A DNA stretch of 64,000 bases, taken from the NCBI GenBank assembly GCA_018267285.1, contig JAFDYU010000004.1, positions 22,399 through 86,398 on the forward strand, in the 5' to 3' direction. Positions 43,369-51,104 of this stretch are shown here, one piece after another (positions within the stretch are counted from its first letter, which is position 1; every line of letters begins with the position of its first letter). The notes under the pieces are model-generated. The model worked only from the letters and a program-made list of their open reading frames with translations. It was not told where the DNA came from and did no database searches. Source of the DNA: Bacteroidota bacterium (GTDB taxonomy: Bacteria; Bacteroidota; Bacteroidia; Cytophagales; Cyclobacteriaceae). The position numbers and the translations under genes are program-made.

Positions 43369-44049
43369 TTATTGTTTGGATAAATCGATAACAAACGAAT
43401 CGGGAAACTGAGTTTTTACTCCACTCACAAAAACAGAAGCTTTTTCGTGCGATGAAAACGGCCCAAGAATCAAACTGTAGAATTTCACTCCGTTGATTAC
43501 TTTCACCTGCACTATCACTCTTTTCTTGTATGTACTTTTTAAATGATCAGTGATGCGAAATAAATTTGCCAACTCTTGATACGTACCGAGTTGTGCGCCA
43601 AAGCCTTTTAGTTTTGCCTTTGAAATATCGAAGTTGTAAAATTCTTTTTCGTCTACGGTAACATGGTCAACCATCACCGGCTGTGTTTTGCCTTTTCCAT
43701 CTCCTTCATCAATCACTTCAATACTCACTTCGGCAACACCTTGATTAAAGAATTTCAGTTTTTCGGCAGCCGCTTTGGAAAGATCGATCACTCGCCCCTC
43801 TACAAAAGGCCCGCGGTCGTTGATGGTAACGTCTACTGTTTCGTGGTTAGCAAGATTGGTCACTCTCACCACCGTGCCAAACGGAAGCGATTTGTGTGCC
43901 GCAGTAAATTTATGAGCGTGGTACTTTTCTCCACTGGCCGTGGGGCTACCTTCAAACTTATCGGCATAAAACGATGCTTTGCCGGTTTGAATCTGAGCTT
44001 GCGAACTACAAACTGTAAAAACTAAAAAAAGTAGTGAATAAAATTTCAT
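43369..44049 (-). CDS. rlpA: RlpA-like septal/cell-wall protein with C-terminal SPOR-type domain
   Basis: 226 residues with a signal peptide (cleaved after S-S-Q-A-Q). The double-psi beta-barrel spans about 20-115: TGKASFYADKFEGSPTASGE, YHAHKFTAAHKSLPFGTVVR, TINDRGPFVEGRVIDLS; the Asp of N-D-R-G-P is the lytic transglycosylase catalytic candidate. The C-terminal 75 residues (LGTYQELANLFRITDHLKS ... VKFYSLILGPFSSHEKASVF) match the SPOR fold that binds denuded glycan. Likely periplasmic peptidoglycan hydrolase. Promoter at 44054-44083. Confidence 0.9.
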   Translation of the reverse strand: MKFYSLLFLVFTVCSSQAQIQTGKASFYADKFEGSPTASGEKYHAHKFTAAHKSLPFGTVVRVTNLANHETVDVTINDRGPFVEGRVIDLSKAAAEKLKFFNQGVAEVSIEVIDEGDGKGKTQPVMVDHVTVDEKEFYNFDISKAKLKGFGAQLGTYQELANLFRITDHLKSTYKKRVIVQVKVINGVKFYSLILGPFSSHEKASVFVSGVKTQFPDSFVIDLSKQ

Positions 44050-44053
44050 GCAA

Positions 44054-44083
44054 TAAAATTACTAAGCTTATACGGATGTACAA
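44054..44083 (-). promoter_or_regulatory. Promoter of rlpA and the following three genes
   Basis: Minus strand: TTG (complement of 44081-44083), a 19-base spacer, TAATTTTA (complement of 44054-44061; one mismatch to TAnnTTTG). The -7 ends four bases before the rlpA ATG, so the transcript may be leaderless. The same unit probably expresses the TauE-like, NadR-like and MFS genes. Confidence 0.55.
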
Positions 44084-44104
44084 GTTGAAAAAATGTTTCG
44101 CTTC

Positions 44105-44470
44105 TTAAATCCATTCTAATTTCTCTACCGTTTTTTCGGTAATTACCTCTCCCGTATGTTTGGTTTGTTTCGGTTCGATAAGCACCAAGTGAACTTCTTC
44201 TTCTCCCTGAGTGTAGGGTCGGTGCTGCGTGCCTTTCGGAACAATCAAAACTTCTCCGGGTTTCACTTCTACCGTTTTATCGTTGAAGTCGATGAACAGT
44301 GTTCCTTGCTGCACCATAAAGAGTTCGTCTTCCTCATCGTGTTGATGCCAAACAAATTCTCCTTTCACTTTGGCTAGCTTTATATAATTGTCGTTAAGCT
44401 CACCGATGATATAAGGATGCCAATGCTCGTTGACCTTAGAAAATTTTTGTTTCAGATTGATTGTTTCCAT
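44105..44470 (-). CDS. Cupin-domain protein
   Basis: 121 residues forming one cupin barrel. Motif 1 is FVWHQHDEEDELFMVQQGTL (two His and a Glu for metal); motif 2 is EVKPGEVLIVPKGTQHRPYT (His). No signal peptide. Similar single-domain cupins act in sugar or mannose-6-phosphate metabolism or as small metal-dependent enzymes, and the exact role cannot be assigned. It stands alone, 55 bases upstream of the rlpA start on the same strand. Confidence 0.88.
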   Translation of the reverse strand: METINLKQKFSKVNEHWHPYIIGELNDNYIKLAKVKGEFVWHQHDEEDELFMVQQGTLFIDFNDKTVEVKPGEVLIVPKGTQHRPYTQGEEEVHLVLIEPKQTKHTGEVITEKTVEKLEWI

Positions 44471-44600
44471 TATTGAGAAGAGATTGGCATGAAAATTAAG
44501 AAAAAATAGGATACGCCTTTGTCTATTTTATACCGAATACTGGGGGTTGGTTTTTGAAGGCTATTCCTCGTTATTCGTTGCCACTTAAAAAGCCAACGCC

Positions 44601-45497
44601 ATGAAAATAATTTGTTCCCTTGCCATCGTTTTAACGTTAGCAGCCTGTGCCGATCGTAAAGCCGAAATCAAAGAGGCTATGCATCAATTCGACAAAATGT
44701 CGCTACAAATGAATGCTGACTTGATTGCCGACACCTACACCGCCAACGGAGTACTCAGCGGCAAAGGCATGAAGAAATTTGTGGGCCGCGACTCCATTCG
44801 AAAATTTTTAAAATCGTTTAATCCGTCCGACATCAATTTAATTTCGTATGAAACAAAAGCATCTTCGATCTCTTTCGCGGGCGACACCGCCATTGTAGAT
44901 GGAACCTACGCGCAAAAAGCAATGCTTGCCCAAGGCGATACCGGGGTTTATACCGGCAAACTCACGGCTAAATGGTTAAAAGAAAACAACCGGTGGCTTA
45001 TTGCAAACATGTACACCGTTTTCGACAAGCCCAAGGCTTCCACTAAAACCGTTTTGCTGAAACAATTAAAAACCACCCACAACGACAAGCAGTGGTTTGT
45101 GCCCGCCAATATTGCGTCCGAGGGTCTTACGGCAAAGCAAGCCATGTGGAAAGACGGCAGCGGCAACCACTCGGTAGGCCAACTTGTTTTTCATCTCTTC
45201 TATTGGAACGAACGCCTGTTAAAGCAATTTAACAACGAACCTGTAGATAAGTTTAGCGGCAACAACGAAGAGACTTTCGACAAGTTTGATGAAAAACAAT
45301 GGAGTGAGTTGGTTAAAAAACTGGATGATAATTTACTGGCGTGGGAAGCCGCCATAAAAAAAGCCGATGAAGAAAAACTAAACGATTGGTATGAAAACAT
45401 CGCGAACATGAATGTCCATAATGCGTATCATACGGGGCAGATCATTTTCGTAAGGAAACTTCAGGGAAGTTGGAATCCTGAAAAAGGGGTTAAGTAA
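44601..45497 (+). CDS. Lipoprotein fusing a SnoaL-like and a DinB-like domain
   Basis: 298 residues. Lipoprotein signal with L-A-A-C, Cys16. Residues about 20-142 read as a SnoaL/NTF2-like domain (IADTYTANGVLSGKGMKKFVG, GDTAIVDGTYAQKA, NNRWLIANMYTVFD). About 148-290 resemble a DinB four-helix domain with candidate metal ligands His198 (GQLVFHLFYW), His273 and His277 (NVHNAYHTGQI). DinB-like proteins are usually cytosolic thiol- or metal-dependent enzymes, so a lipid-anchored fusion is unusual. Function unknown. Confidence 0.8.
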   Translation: MKIICSLAIVLTLAACADRKAEIKEAMHQFDKMSLQMNADLIADTYTANGVLSGKGMKKFVGRDSIRKFLKSFNPSDINLISYETKASSISFAGDTAIVDGTYAQKAMLAQGDTGVYTGKLTAKWLKENNRWLIANMYTVFDKPKASTKTVLLKQLKTTHNDKQWFVPANIASEGLTAKQAMWKDGSGNHSVGQLVFHLFYWNERLLKQFNNEPVDKFSGNNEETFDKFDEKQWSELVKKLDDNLLAWEAAIKKADEEKLNDWYENIANMNVHNAYHTGQIIFVRKLQGSWNPEKGVK

Positions 45498-45508
45498 AGC
45501 GCAAGAAT

Positions 45509-46030
45509 TTAACCTTCTCGGGTTTTCTTTGTGGCTTCTGAATTGAGTGCCGGTGTTTCCGTTTTGATAAACGAGTGAACCACAAAGGTGATGAACAGCC
45601 CCAACGCACAACCGGCAATAACCGCCCCCACACGGCTTGCGGCCGAACCCCATCGTGTGGGAGTATCGTGATGAAGCAAAATTATTATCACAGCGGCCAA
45701 CGTGGACCTTGCCGCAATGTTAAGTTTTAGCCAATCGCATATTAAAAGTGCAACGGCTGCTCCTGTTGCAATATTCCAGGGGCTCGGTAGTTGCACCCAG
45801 AGCAAAAGCAAACCTACGCCCGCGCCAACCAGGTTTCCTTTGATCCGAGTCAACGCCAACTCCAAGGCATCTTTCCCTTCGGGCGAAAGCACCAACATCA
45901 CCGAAATCAAACTCCAGGAATAATCTATCCATTCGTGAAAATAAACTGAAACCAACGAACAAAGCAATATGCCCAACACACATTTGGCCATGTAGATAAT
46001 CAGCGTTTTATATCGAGGCAATAATTTCAT
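45509..46030 (-). CDS. FUSC/ArAE-like membrane protein
   Basis: 173 residues with about six hydrophobic segments arranged as in the membrane half of fusaric-acid-resistance/aromatic-acid-exporter proteins: SLISVMLVLSPEGKDALELA, LTRIKGNLVGAGVGLLLLWV (conserved R-x-x-G-x-x-x-G), DTPTRWGSAASRVGAVIAG and LFITFVVHSF. Only the compact membrane domain is present. Substrate unknown. It converges on the SnoaL-DinB gene with an 11-base gap. Confidence 0.82.
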   Translation of the reverse strand: MKLLPRYKTLIIYMAKCVLGILLCSLVSVYFHEWIDYSWSLISVMLVLSPEGKDALELALTRIKGNLVGAGVGLLLLWVQLPSPWNIATGAAVALLICDWLKLNIAARSTLAAVIIILLHHDTPTRWGSAASRVGAVIAGCALGLFITFVVHSFIKTETPALNSEATKKTREG

Positions 46031-46150
46031 ATAGAGTGTTCGTTTGCGTTCGACCCAGTGTACATTTTTGAAACTGATTGAACCAAAAAATCAATTTTCA
46101 ACTCATTTCTAATTGGCTCGTCATTTGTATAGATCAGTTAACACAACTTT

Positions 46151-46351
46151 ATGAAAACCTTAATTGCTGTAGTTCTTTGGTGTATTCTTTTTGCGTTATG
46201 TTGGCCTTTGGCCATAGCCTTTCTTTTTTTATTTCCACTGGTTTGGCTTGTCTTGCTTCCATTTAAAATTATCGGTTTTACACTTGAGGCTTTGTTTAAA
46301 TTTATCGGTGCAATTTTACTATTGCCCTTTCGTATTTTGGGAATCAAATAG
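46151..46351 (+). CDS. Small hydrophobic membrane protein
   Basis: 66 residues, almost entirely hydrophobic: two or three membrane segments (LIAVVLWCILFALCWPLAIA, FLFLFPLVWLVLLPF, AILLLPFRILGIK). No motif suggests a function. A real gene is supported by the clean start after a 120-base spacer and the end one base from the convergent DUF4260 stop. It could be a small stress or membrane-modulating peptide; this is not demonstrable. Confidence 0.6.
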   Translation: MKTLIAVVLWCILFALCWPLAIAFLFLFPLVWLVLLPFKIIGFTLEALFKFIGAILLLPFRILGIK

Positions 46352-46705
46352 TTATTTTTTTCCAATCCAACCCAAGTGGGTGTGCTTGAAGTTGTCGGAG
46401 AATTTCAATCCATAACCGAGCATCCGATCCATTGCACTGTGGCCAAACAAAATAATTCCGGCCAGTGTTACATGAGGAACTGCAAAATAAAATCCGACAG
46501 CGGTTACTGCTATCGCAAGCCCTTGGTGATGCGCTGTGTTGTAAACCGCTGCGCCTACTTTAGTGTTAAAGAGGTAACCGATCATGCTTATGTCGGGAAC
46601 AAGCAGCCATACAAAGAAAACCCATCCGGCATACCCTAAATACAAACTCAACCAATATGCTCCAATAAACTTTGCTGCGTCTTCAAGTTTTAATAAAACA
46701 GTCAT
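46352..46705 (-). CDS. DUF4260-like integral membrane protein
   Basis: 117 residues with about four hydrophobic segments. The sequence pattern GWVFFVWLLVPDISMIGYLF, NTAHHQGLAIAVTAVGFYF, ILFGHSAMDRMLGYGLKF and FKHTHLGWIGKK matches what I know of DUF4260 proteins, including the conserved His pairs and H-S-x-x-D-R. Function unknown. 20 bases after the M20 hydrolase region, read in the same direction but upstream of nothing obvious. Confidence 0.78.
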   Translation of the reverse strand: MTVLLKLEDAAKFIGAYWLSLYLGYAGWVFFVWLLVPDISMIGYLFNTKVGAAVYNTAHHQGLAIAVTAVGFYFAVPHVTLAGIILFGHSAMDRMLGYGLKFSDNFKHTHLGWIGKK

Positions 46706-46725
46706 ATAAAATATCTTTCAGAAAA

Positions 46726-48027
46726 TTATTTCTTCATAAACATGTAGTCGGTACTTAAATTTAGCATGGCTTGCAGGCCGGTGATAAACCCGCGCTCATC
46801 AATCATAAAATCAGGAGTATGATGAGCCGGAATTACATTCGAATCAACATGGGTTGGCTTAGCTCCCACGAAAAAAAACAGACCCGGAACTTTATCCTGA
46901 TAAAAAGAAAAATCTTCCGCACCCATCACCGCATGAACTTCCATAACATTATCATTGCCGGCTGCCCGCTTCAGGCTGGGTAGCATTTTTTCAGTTAGTG
47001 TTGGGTCGTTGTACGTGACTAACGTTTTTTGCACAATGTTAACTTCTGCAATGGCTCCGGCACTTTCGGCTATTTTAGTTGCGGTGAGTTTTAGTTTATC
47101 GTGAATCTTTGCGCGCATGTTTTTATCTAAGGTGCGGATGGTTCCGGCAAAAGTTGCTTCTTCAGGAATGATGTTTTCCCGGTTGCCGGCCTGAATCCTT
47201 CCCACCGTAACTACGGCTGCCTCTTTTGTTAATTCCGTTTGCCGGCTGATAATGGTTTGGATGCCGTTGATAATCTGTGCGCTTGTAACGATGGGGTCGA
47301 TGCCCAACCACGGTGACGACCCGTGCGATTGTCTTCCTTTCACTTTTACTGTAAACCAATCGGATGAGGCCATCATCCCATTGGGCCGATAACCAATCTT
47401 GCCCACGTTTAACCCCGATTGAATGTGCAGCCCGAATACTACATCTACTTTCGGATTTTCAAGCACGCCTTCTTTCACCATCAACTCTGCACCACCTTCT
47501 TCTCCAATCGGAGCACCTTCTTCGGCCGGTTGAAAAATAAATTTTACAATTCCTTTCAACTCATTTTTATTTTTTGCTAAAATTTCAGCCACCGCCATCA
47601 AAATAGATATGTGCGAGTCGTGGCCGCACGCGTGCATTACCCCGGTGGACTGGCCGTTGTAAACGGCCGTTTCTTTTGAAGCAAACGGCAGGCTGTTTCG
47701 CTCGGTAACGGGCAGGCCATCTATATCAGCTCGGAGGGCAATCACAGGGCCGGGCTTACCCGTTTCAAGCAATGCCACTACACCCGTTATTGCAACTCCG
47801 GTCTGTACTTTCAATCCAAGTGATTGAAGGTGCTCCGTAATATAGGCTGCTGTTTTTGTCTCCCTGTTAGACAGCTCCGGAAATTGGTGAAGGTGTCTGC
47901 GCCATTCAATCAGCTTGGGTTCCAACTCTTTTGCCTGCAGCATAAGCCTAGCCTGAAGTTTTGAATTGGTTTGTGCGAAAGTGGCACTAGAAAAAATTGA
48001 AAGGAAAATCAGAAGGCGTGTTTTCAT
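46726..48027 (-). CDS. M20-family amidohydrolase (hippurate/N-acyl amino acid hydrolase type), exported
   Basis: 433 residues with a signal peptide (MKTRLLIFLSIFSSATFAQ). Metal-binding motifs: RADIDGLPVTE, MHACGHDSHISILMAVA, FQPAEEGAPIGEEGGAELMV and VHAVMGAEDFSFY near the C terminus; dimerisation lid domain about 220-340. It removes acyl groups from amino acids or peptides, probably in the periplasm because of the signal. Related cytosolic enzymes are the IAA-amino acid hydrolase/AmhX group. Confidence 0.92.
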   Translation of the reverse strand: MKTRLLIFLSIFSSATFAQTNSKLQARLMLQAKELEPKLIEWRRHLHQFPELSNRETKTAAYITEHLQSLGLKVQTGVAITGVVALLETGKPGPVIALRADIDGLPVTERNSLPFASKETAVYNGQSTGVMHACGHDSHISILMAVAEILAKNKNELKGIVKFIFQPAEEGAPIGEEGGAELMVKEGVLENPKVDVVFGLHIQSGLNVGKIGYRPNGMMASSDWFTVKVKGRQSHGSSPWLGIDPIVTSAQIINGIQTIISRQTELTKEAAVVTVGRIQAGNRENIIPEEATFAGTIRTLDKNMRAKIHDKLKLTATKIAESAGAIAEVNIVQKTLVTYNDPTLTEKMLPSLKRAAGNDNVMEVHAVMGAEDFSFYQDKVPGLFFFVGAKPTHVDSNVIPAHHTPDFMIDERGFITGLQAMLNLSTDYMFMKK

Positions 48028-48075
48028 AGCGGTAAATTATGAAAACAACTTACAAAGGTTTCGGCTGACCTCAAA

Positions 48076-48888
48076 CTATCTCGAATAAATCTCTTTGCCT
48101 TTCTCGTCCCATTCAATGCGTATGTAGGGGACAAATTCTTTATCGAAAGGATCTTGCGGATATGCGATGATGCGTTTTCGTTTTCCGTTGGGGTAATTTT
48201 CAATCCAATCTCCCACTTTATTGTCCCATTTATACTCGCCCCTCACGGCCACGTTGCCGTCTTCAAACAACATATAATAGTAACCTTCTTTTTCATTGTA
48301 TTCGATCGGCACTACTTCTTTTAAATGTTTGCGTTCGTTGGGGTCGTAATACGTAACATACGAATCTTTGGGCCAGCCCTTGTAATATTTCGATTTGTTC
48401 TCCACCAAATCTTGCACATTGTAGGCCATCCATCGGCCGTGCTTAGTTCCTTTAAAAAAAATTCCTTCCTCTACCGTGGCATCACCAATCATTTTTTTGT
48501 AGGGGCCGTGAAGTAGAACTCCTTTTTTTGGATCGAAGGTTGAAGTTTTTCTCACCTCGGCACGTCTGTAATCATACCAATATATATCTCGCGCAAATCC
48601 CGTATTTTTTTGGTTTCGTTTTTTCAGAACATAAAAAAGCTCCAGCGTCATTTTATTGCCGTAGCCTCTTCGGGCAAATCCTTTTTTGGTCTTTATCCCA
48701 TAAAAAACCCGGGGCTTTGGTTTCTTCTTTTTGGTGGCTATGGGTTCGTCTATTTTTTCTTCGAGGGTGAGTAGCTTAAACGGCTTATCGGTATCGAACG
48801 TAAACTGGCCTTCTTCTCCACGGGGTTCATTGGTTTGCTGCGCAAAAAGCAAACCCGGTGATAGCAGAAACAGAAGGAATTTTCTCAT
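48076..48888 (-). CDS. Secreted protein with YwqK/MORN-like repeats
   Basis: 270 residues with a signal peptide (ending L-L-F-A-Q). A charged region follows, then repeats resembling MORN/YwqK units: HGPYKKMIGDATVEEGIFF, KGTKHGRWMAYN, VRGEYKWDNKVGDWIENYPNG-like, with G-x-W/Y spacing. Such repeats occur in Bacteroidota envelope proteins of unknown role. No catalytic motif. It stands 57 bases after the lipoprotein gene on the same strand. Confidence 0.72.
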   Translation of the reverse strand: MRKFLLFLLSPGLLFAQQTNEPRGEEGQFTFDTDKPFKLLTLEEKIDEPIATKKKKPKPRVFYGIKTKKGFARRGYGNKMTLELFYVLKKRNQKNTGFARDIYWYDYRRAEVRKTSTFDPKKGVLLHGPYKKMIGDATVEEGIFFKGTKHGRWMAYNVQDLVENKSKYYKGWPKDSYVTYYDPNERKHLKEVVPIEYNEKEGYYYMLFEDGNVAVRGEYKWDNKVGDWIENYPNGKRKRIIAYPQDPFDKEFVPYIRIEWDEKGKEIYSR

Positions 48889-48945
48889 GGTTTTTGAATA
48901 ACGAAAATATTCAAAAAGTATTTTTGGGTTACCCGAATTTTTTAG

Positions 48946-49518
48946 TCAATCTACAATCGCCTCAACCGAAAACTTAACCGGGTTGCTTAAAATCATTTTC
49001 TGTTGCCCTTCTACAAAATAGCGGATAAGCTTTTGGTGGTCGGTGCCGTCATCAAATTCTAAAACTAGTTTTTGAGAGATCGCCATCATCAGGTTATCTT
49101 CCACCAGCGTGGCTTCTATCTTTTTAAGTTTTATTTTTCCGAGGTAATAGAATTTTAGTTCGGGCACAGTGGACTTTCCCTTGGCACTATATCTTGTCAC
49201 CTGCAAATTGCTGTGCGCATCGTCTGTTATCTGTCTGTCAAAACTATTTTTATAAGCCGGTTTGTTGATGACATCCAACTGCTGAAAGGCATCCAGTTCG
49301 TAGTGCCATTGGGTGGAATCGGGCACAAAGAATGACGTGTCGGCCTTTCCGTTTAAGATGGTCCGTTTTTCAATTTTTGCATGTGCCTCAGCCAACGATT
49401 TAACTTGCACCCGAAGCAGGCTGTCAAAATCAAAATAGGGTTTGTTGTACACTTGATTTTTATGTTGACACGAAACAAAAAGCCCAGCTATTGAAAAGAC
49501 AAAAACAATTTTTTTCAT
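48946..49518 (-). CDS. Lipoprotein, unknown function
   Basis: 190 residues. Signal MKKIVFVFSIAGLFVSC with a lipobox F-V-S-C, Cys17. The mature part has a helix-rich start (SLLRVQVKSLAEAHAKIEKR) and a beta-rich end (LKFYYLGKIKLKKIEATLVE, KLVLEFDDGTDHQKLIRYFV). No family recognised. The ATG overlaps the gpmI stop by four bases, so it is translationally coupled to gpmI, although no functional link is apparent. Confidence 0.72.
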   Translation of the reverse strand: MKKIVFVFSIAGLFVSCQHKNQVYNKPYFDFDSLLRVQVKSLAEAHAKIEKRTILNGKADTSFFVPDSTQWHYELDAFQQLDVINKPAYKNSFDRQITDDAHSNLQVTRYSAKGKSTVPELKFYYLGKIKLKKIEATLVEDNLMMAISQKLVLEFDDGTDHQKLIRYFVEGQQKMILSNPVKFSVEAIVD

Positions 49519-51044
49519 TGTTTTCCGATCAACACATTTCCCGTCATTTCGTTAGGAACAGGGATTCCCATCAAGGTTAGGATTGTAGGAGCAAGGTCGC
49601 CCAATTTTCCATCGTTCAGGGTTCCTTCAAAGTTGTCATCCACCAAAATGCACGGCACCAAATTAGTGGTGTGTGCCGTGTTGGGTGTGCCATCGGCATT
49701 GATCATGATATCGGCATTACCGTGGTCGGCAATTATGATTACCGCATAATCGTTTTTTCGTGCGACCTCGGTCACGGCTTCGTTGCATTGATCTACCGTT
49801 TCGCACGCTTTCACGGCAGCCGAAAAAACTCCGGTGTGCCCCACCATATCGGGGTTGGCAAAGTTGAGGCAGATAAAATCTGCACTTTTCTTTTCCAACT
49901 CAGGTATAATCTTATCGCGGATGTCGGCAGCACTCATCTCGGGTTTCAAATCATAGGTCGCCACTTTTGGCGAAGGGCAAAGTATCCTCGACTCGCCCTC
50001 AAAAACCATTTCTCTTCCACCCGAAAAAAAGAAAGTAACGTGTGGGTACTTTTCGGTTTCTGCAATACGAATCTGTTTCTTTCTGGCTTTTGATACAATC
50101 TCTCCCAAGGTGTTGTTCAGATTGTCTTTGTCAAAAATTACTTTTACATCGCTGAAAGAGTCGTCATAATTAGTAAGGGTAACATAGTACAATTTCATTT
50201 TGTACATGTTTTGTTCGTGAAAATCTTGTTGCGTCAAGGCCATTGTAATCTCTCGGCCGCGGTCGGTGCGAAAGTTAAAACAGATTACCACGTCTCCGGT
50301 TTTTATAGTTGCAACCGGGTTGCCCTCTGAATCGGTCAACACAATAGGCTTGATAAACTCGTCTGTCACGCCCTCATCGTACGATTTTTGAATGGCTTGT
50401 TTTGCGTCTGAAAATTTCTCGCCATGGCCGTGCACCAATAAATCGTATGCTAACTTCACCCGTTCCCAGCGTTTGTCTCGATCCATGGCATAATAACGGC
50501 CAACAATGCCGGCCAGACGCCCGGCAGTTTTTTGCATGTGATTTTGCAAATCCGAAATAAACCCAAGCCCGCTTTTGGGGTCTGTGTCGCGCCCATCGGT
50601 AAATGCATGTACAAAAAGATTTTCTACGTTTTCTTTTTGTGCAATTGTGCAAATTCCTTTTAAATGATTGATGTGAGAGTGAACACCACCGTCTGACACA
50701 AGGCCGATTAAATGAACGGATTTTTTATTTTCCCTGGCATATCGAAATGCGGAGAGCAATTCTTGATTGGTATCCAGTTCTTTTTCTTCTACCGCTTTAT
50801 TGATTCGCACCAAATCCTGATACACCACTCGGCCCGCGCCTATGTTCATGTGCCCTACTTCGCTATTGCCCATCTGTCCTTCGGGCAACCCTACCGCCAA
50901 ACCTGACGCCTGCAATTTGCTGTGTGGGTATTTTTTATATAACGAATTGATGTAGGGAGTTTTTGCCGCATCGATGGCCGATACTTTTAAATTTTTTGCG
51001 ATACCCCAGCCATCGAGTATCATCAATAACACTTTTTTGTTCAT
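49515..51044 (-). CDS. gpmI: 2,3-bisphosphoglycerate-independent phosphoglycerate mutase
   Basis: Interconverts 3- and 2-phosphoglycerate in glycolysis with Mn2+. 509 residues, standard. Alkaline-phosphatase-fold metal motifs: LMILDGWG, GQMGNSEVGHMNIGAG with catalytic Ser61, HAFTDGRDTDPKSG, CLNFANPDMVGHTG and IIIADHGNADIM. Own promoter at 51064-51071. Followed by a coupled lipoprotein gene. Confidence 0.97.
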   Translation of the reverse strand: MNKKVLLMILDGWGIAKNLKVSAIDAAKTPYINSLYKKYPHSKLQASGLAVGLPEGQMGNSEVGHMNIGAGRVVYQDLVRINKAVEEKELDTNQELLSAFRYARENKKSVHLIGLVSDGGVHSHINHLKGICTIAQKENVENLFVHAFTDGRDTDPKSGLGFISDLQNHMQKTAGRLAGIVGRYYAMDRDKRWERVKLAYDLLVHGHGEKFSDAKQAIQKSYDEGVTDEFIKPIVLTDSEGNPVATIKTGDVVICFNFRTDRGREITMALTQQDFHEQNMYKMKLYYVTLTNYDDSFSDVKVIFDKDNLNNTLGEIVSKARKKQIRIAETEKYPHVTFFFSGGREMVFEGESRILCPSPKVATYDLKPEMSAADIRDKIIPELEKKSADFICLNFANPDMVGHTGVFSAAVKACETVDQCNEAVTEVARKNDYAVIIIADHGNADIMINADGTPNTAHTTNLVPCILVDDNFEGTLNDGKLGDLAPTILTLMGIPVPNEMTGNVLIGKQ

Positions 51045-51063
51045 GTGCTAAAAAATTGAACTG

Positions 51064-51071
51064 CAAATATA
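51064..51071 (-). promoter_or_regulatory. -7 element of the gpmI promoter
   Basis: Minus strand TATATTTG (complement of 51064-51071) matches TAnnTTTG and lies 19 bases before the gpmI ATG, in the 60-base gap after the large secreted-protein gene. Possible TTG elements occur with spacers of 15 and 25, neither ideal. Confidence 0.5.
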
Positions 51072-51104
51072 CTCTTCAGCGATATTCAATGTCTTACAAT
51101 CGAA

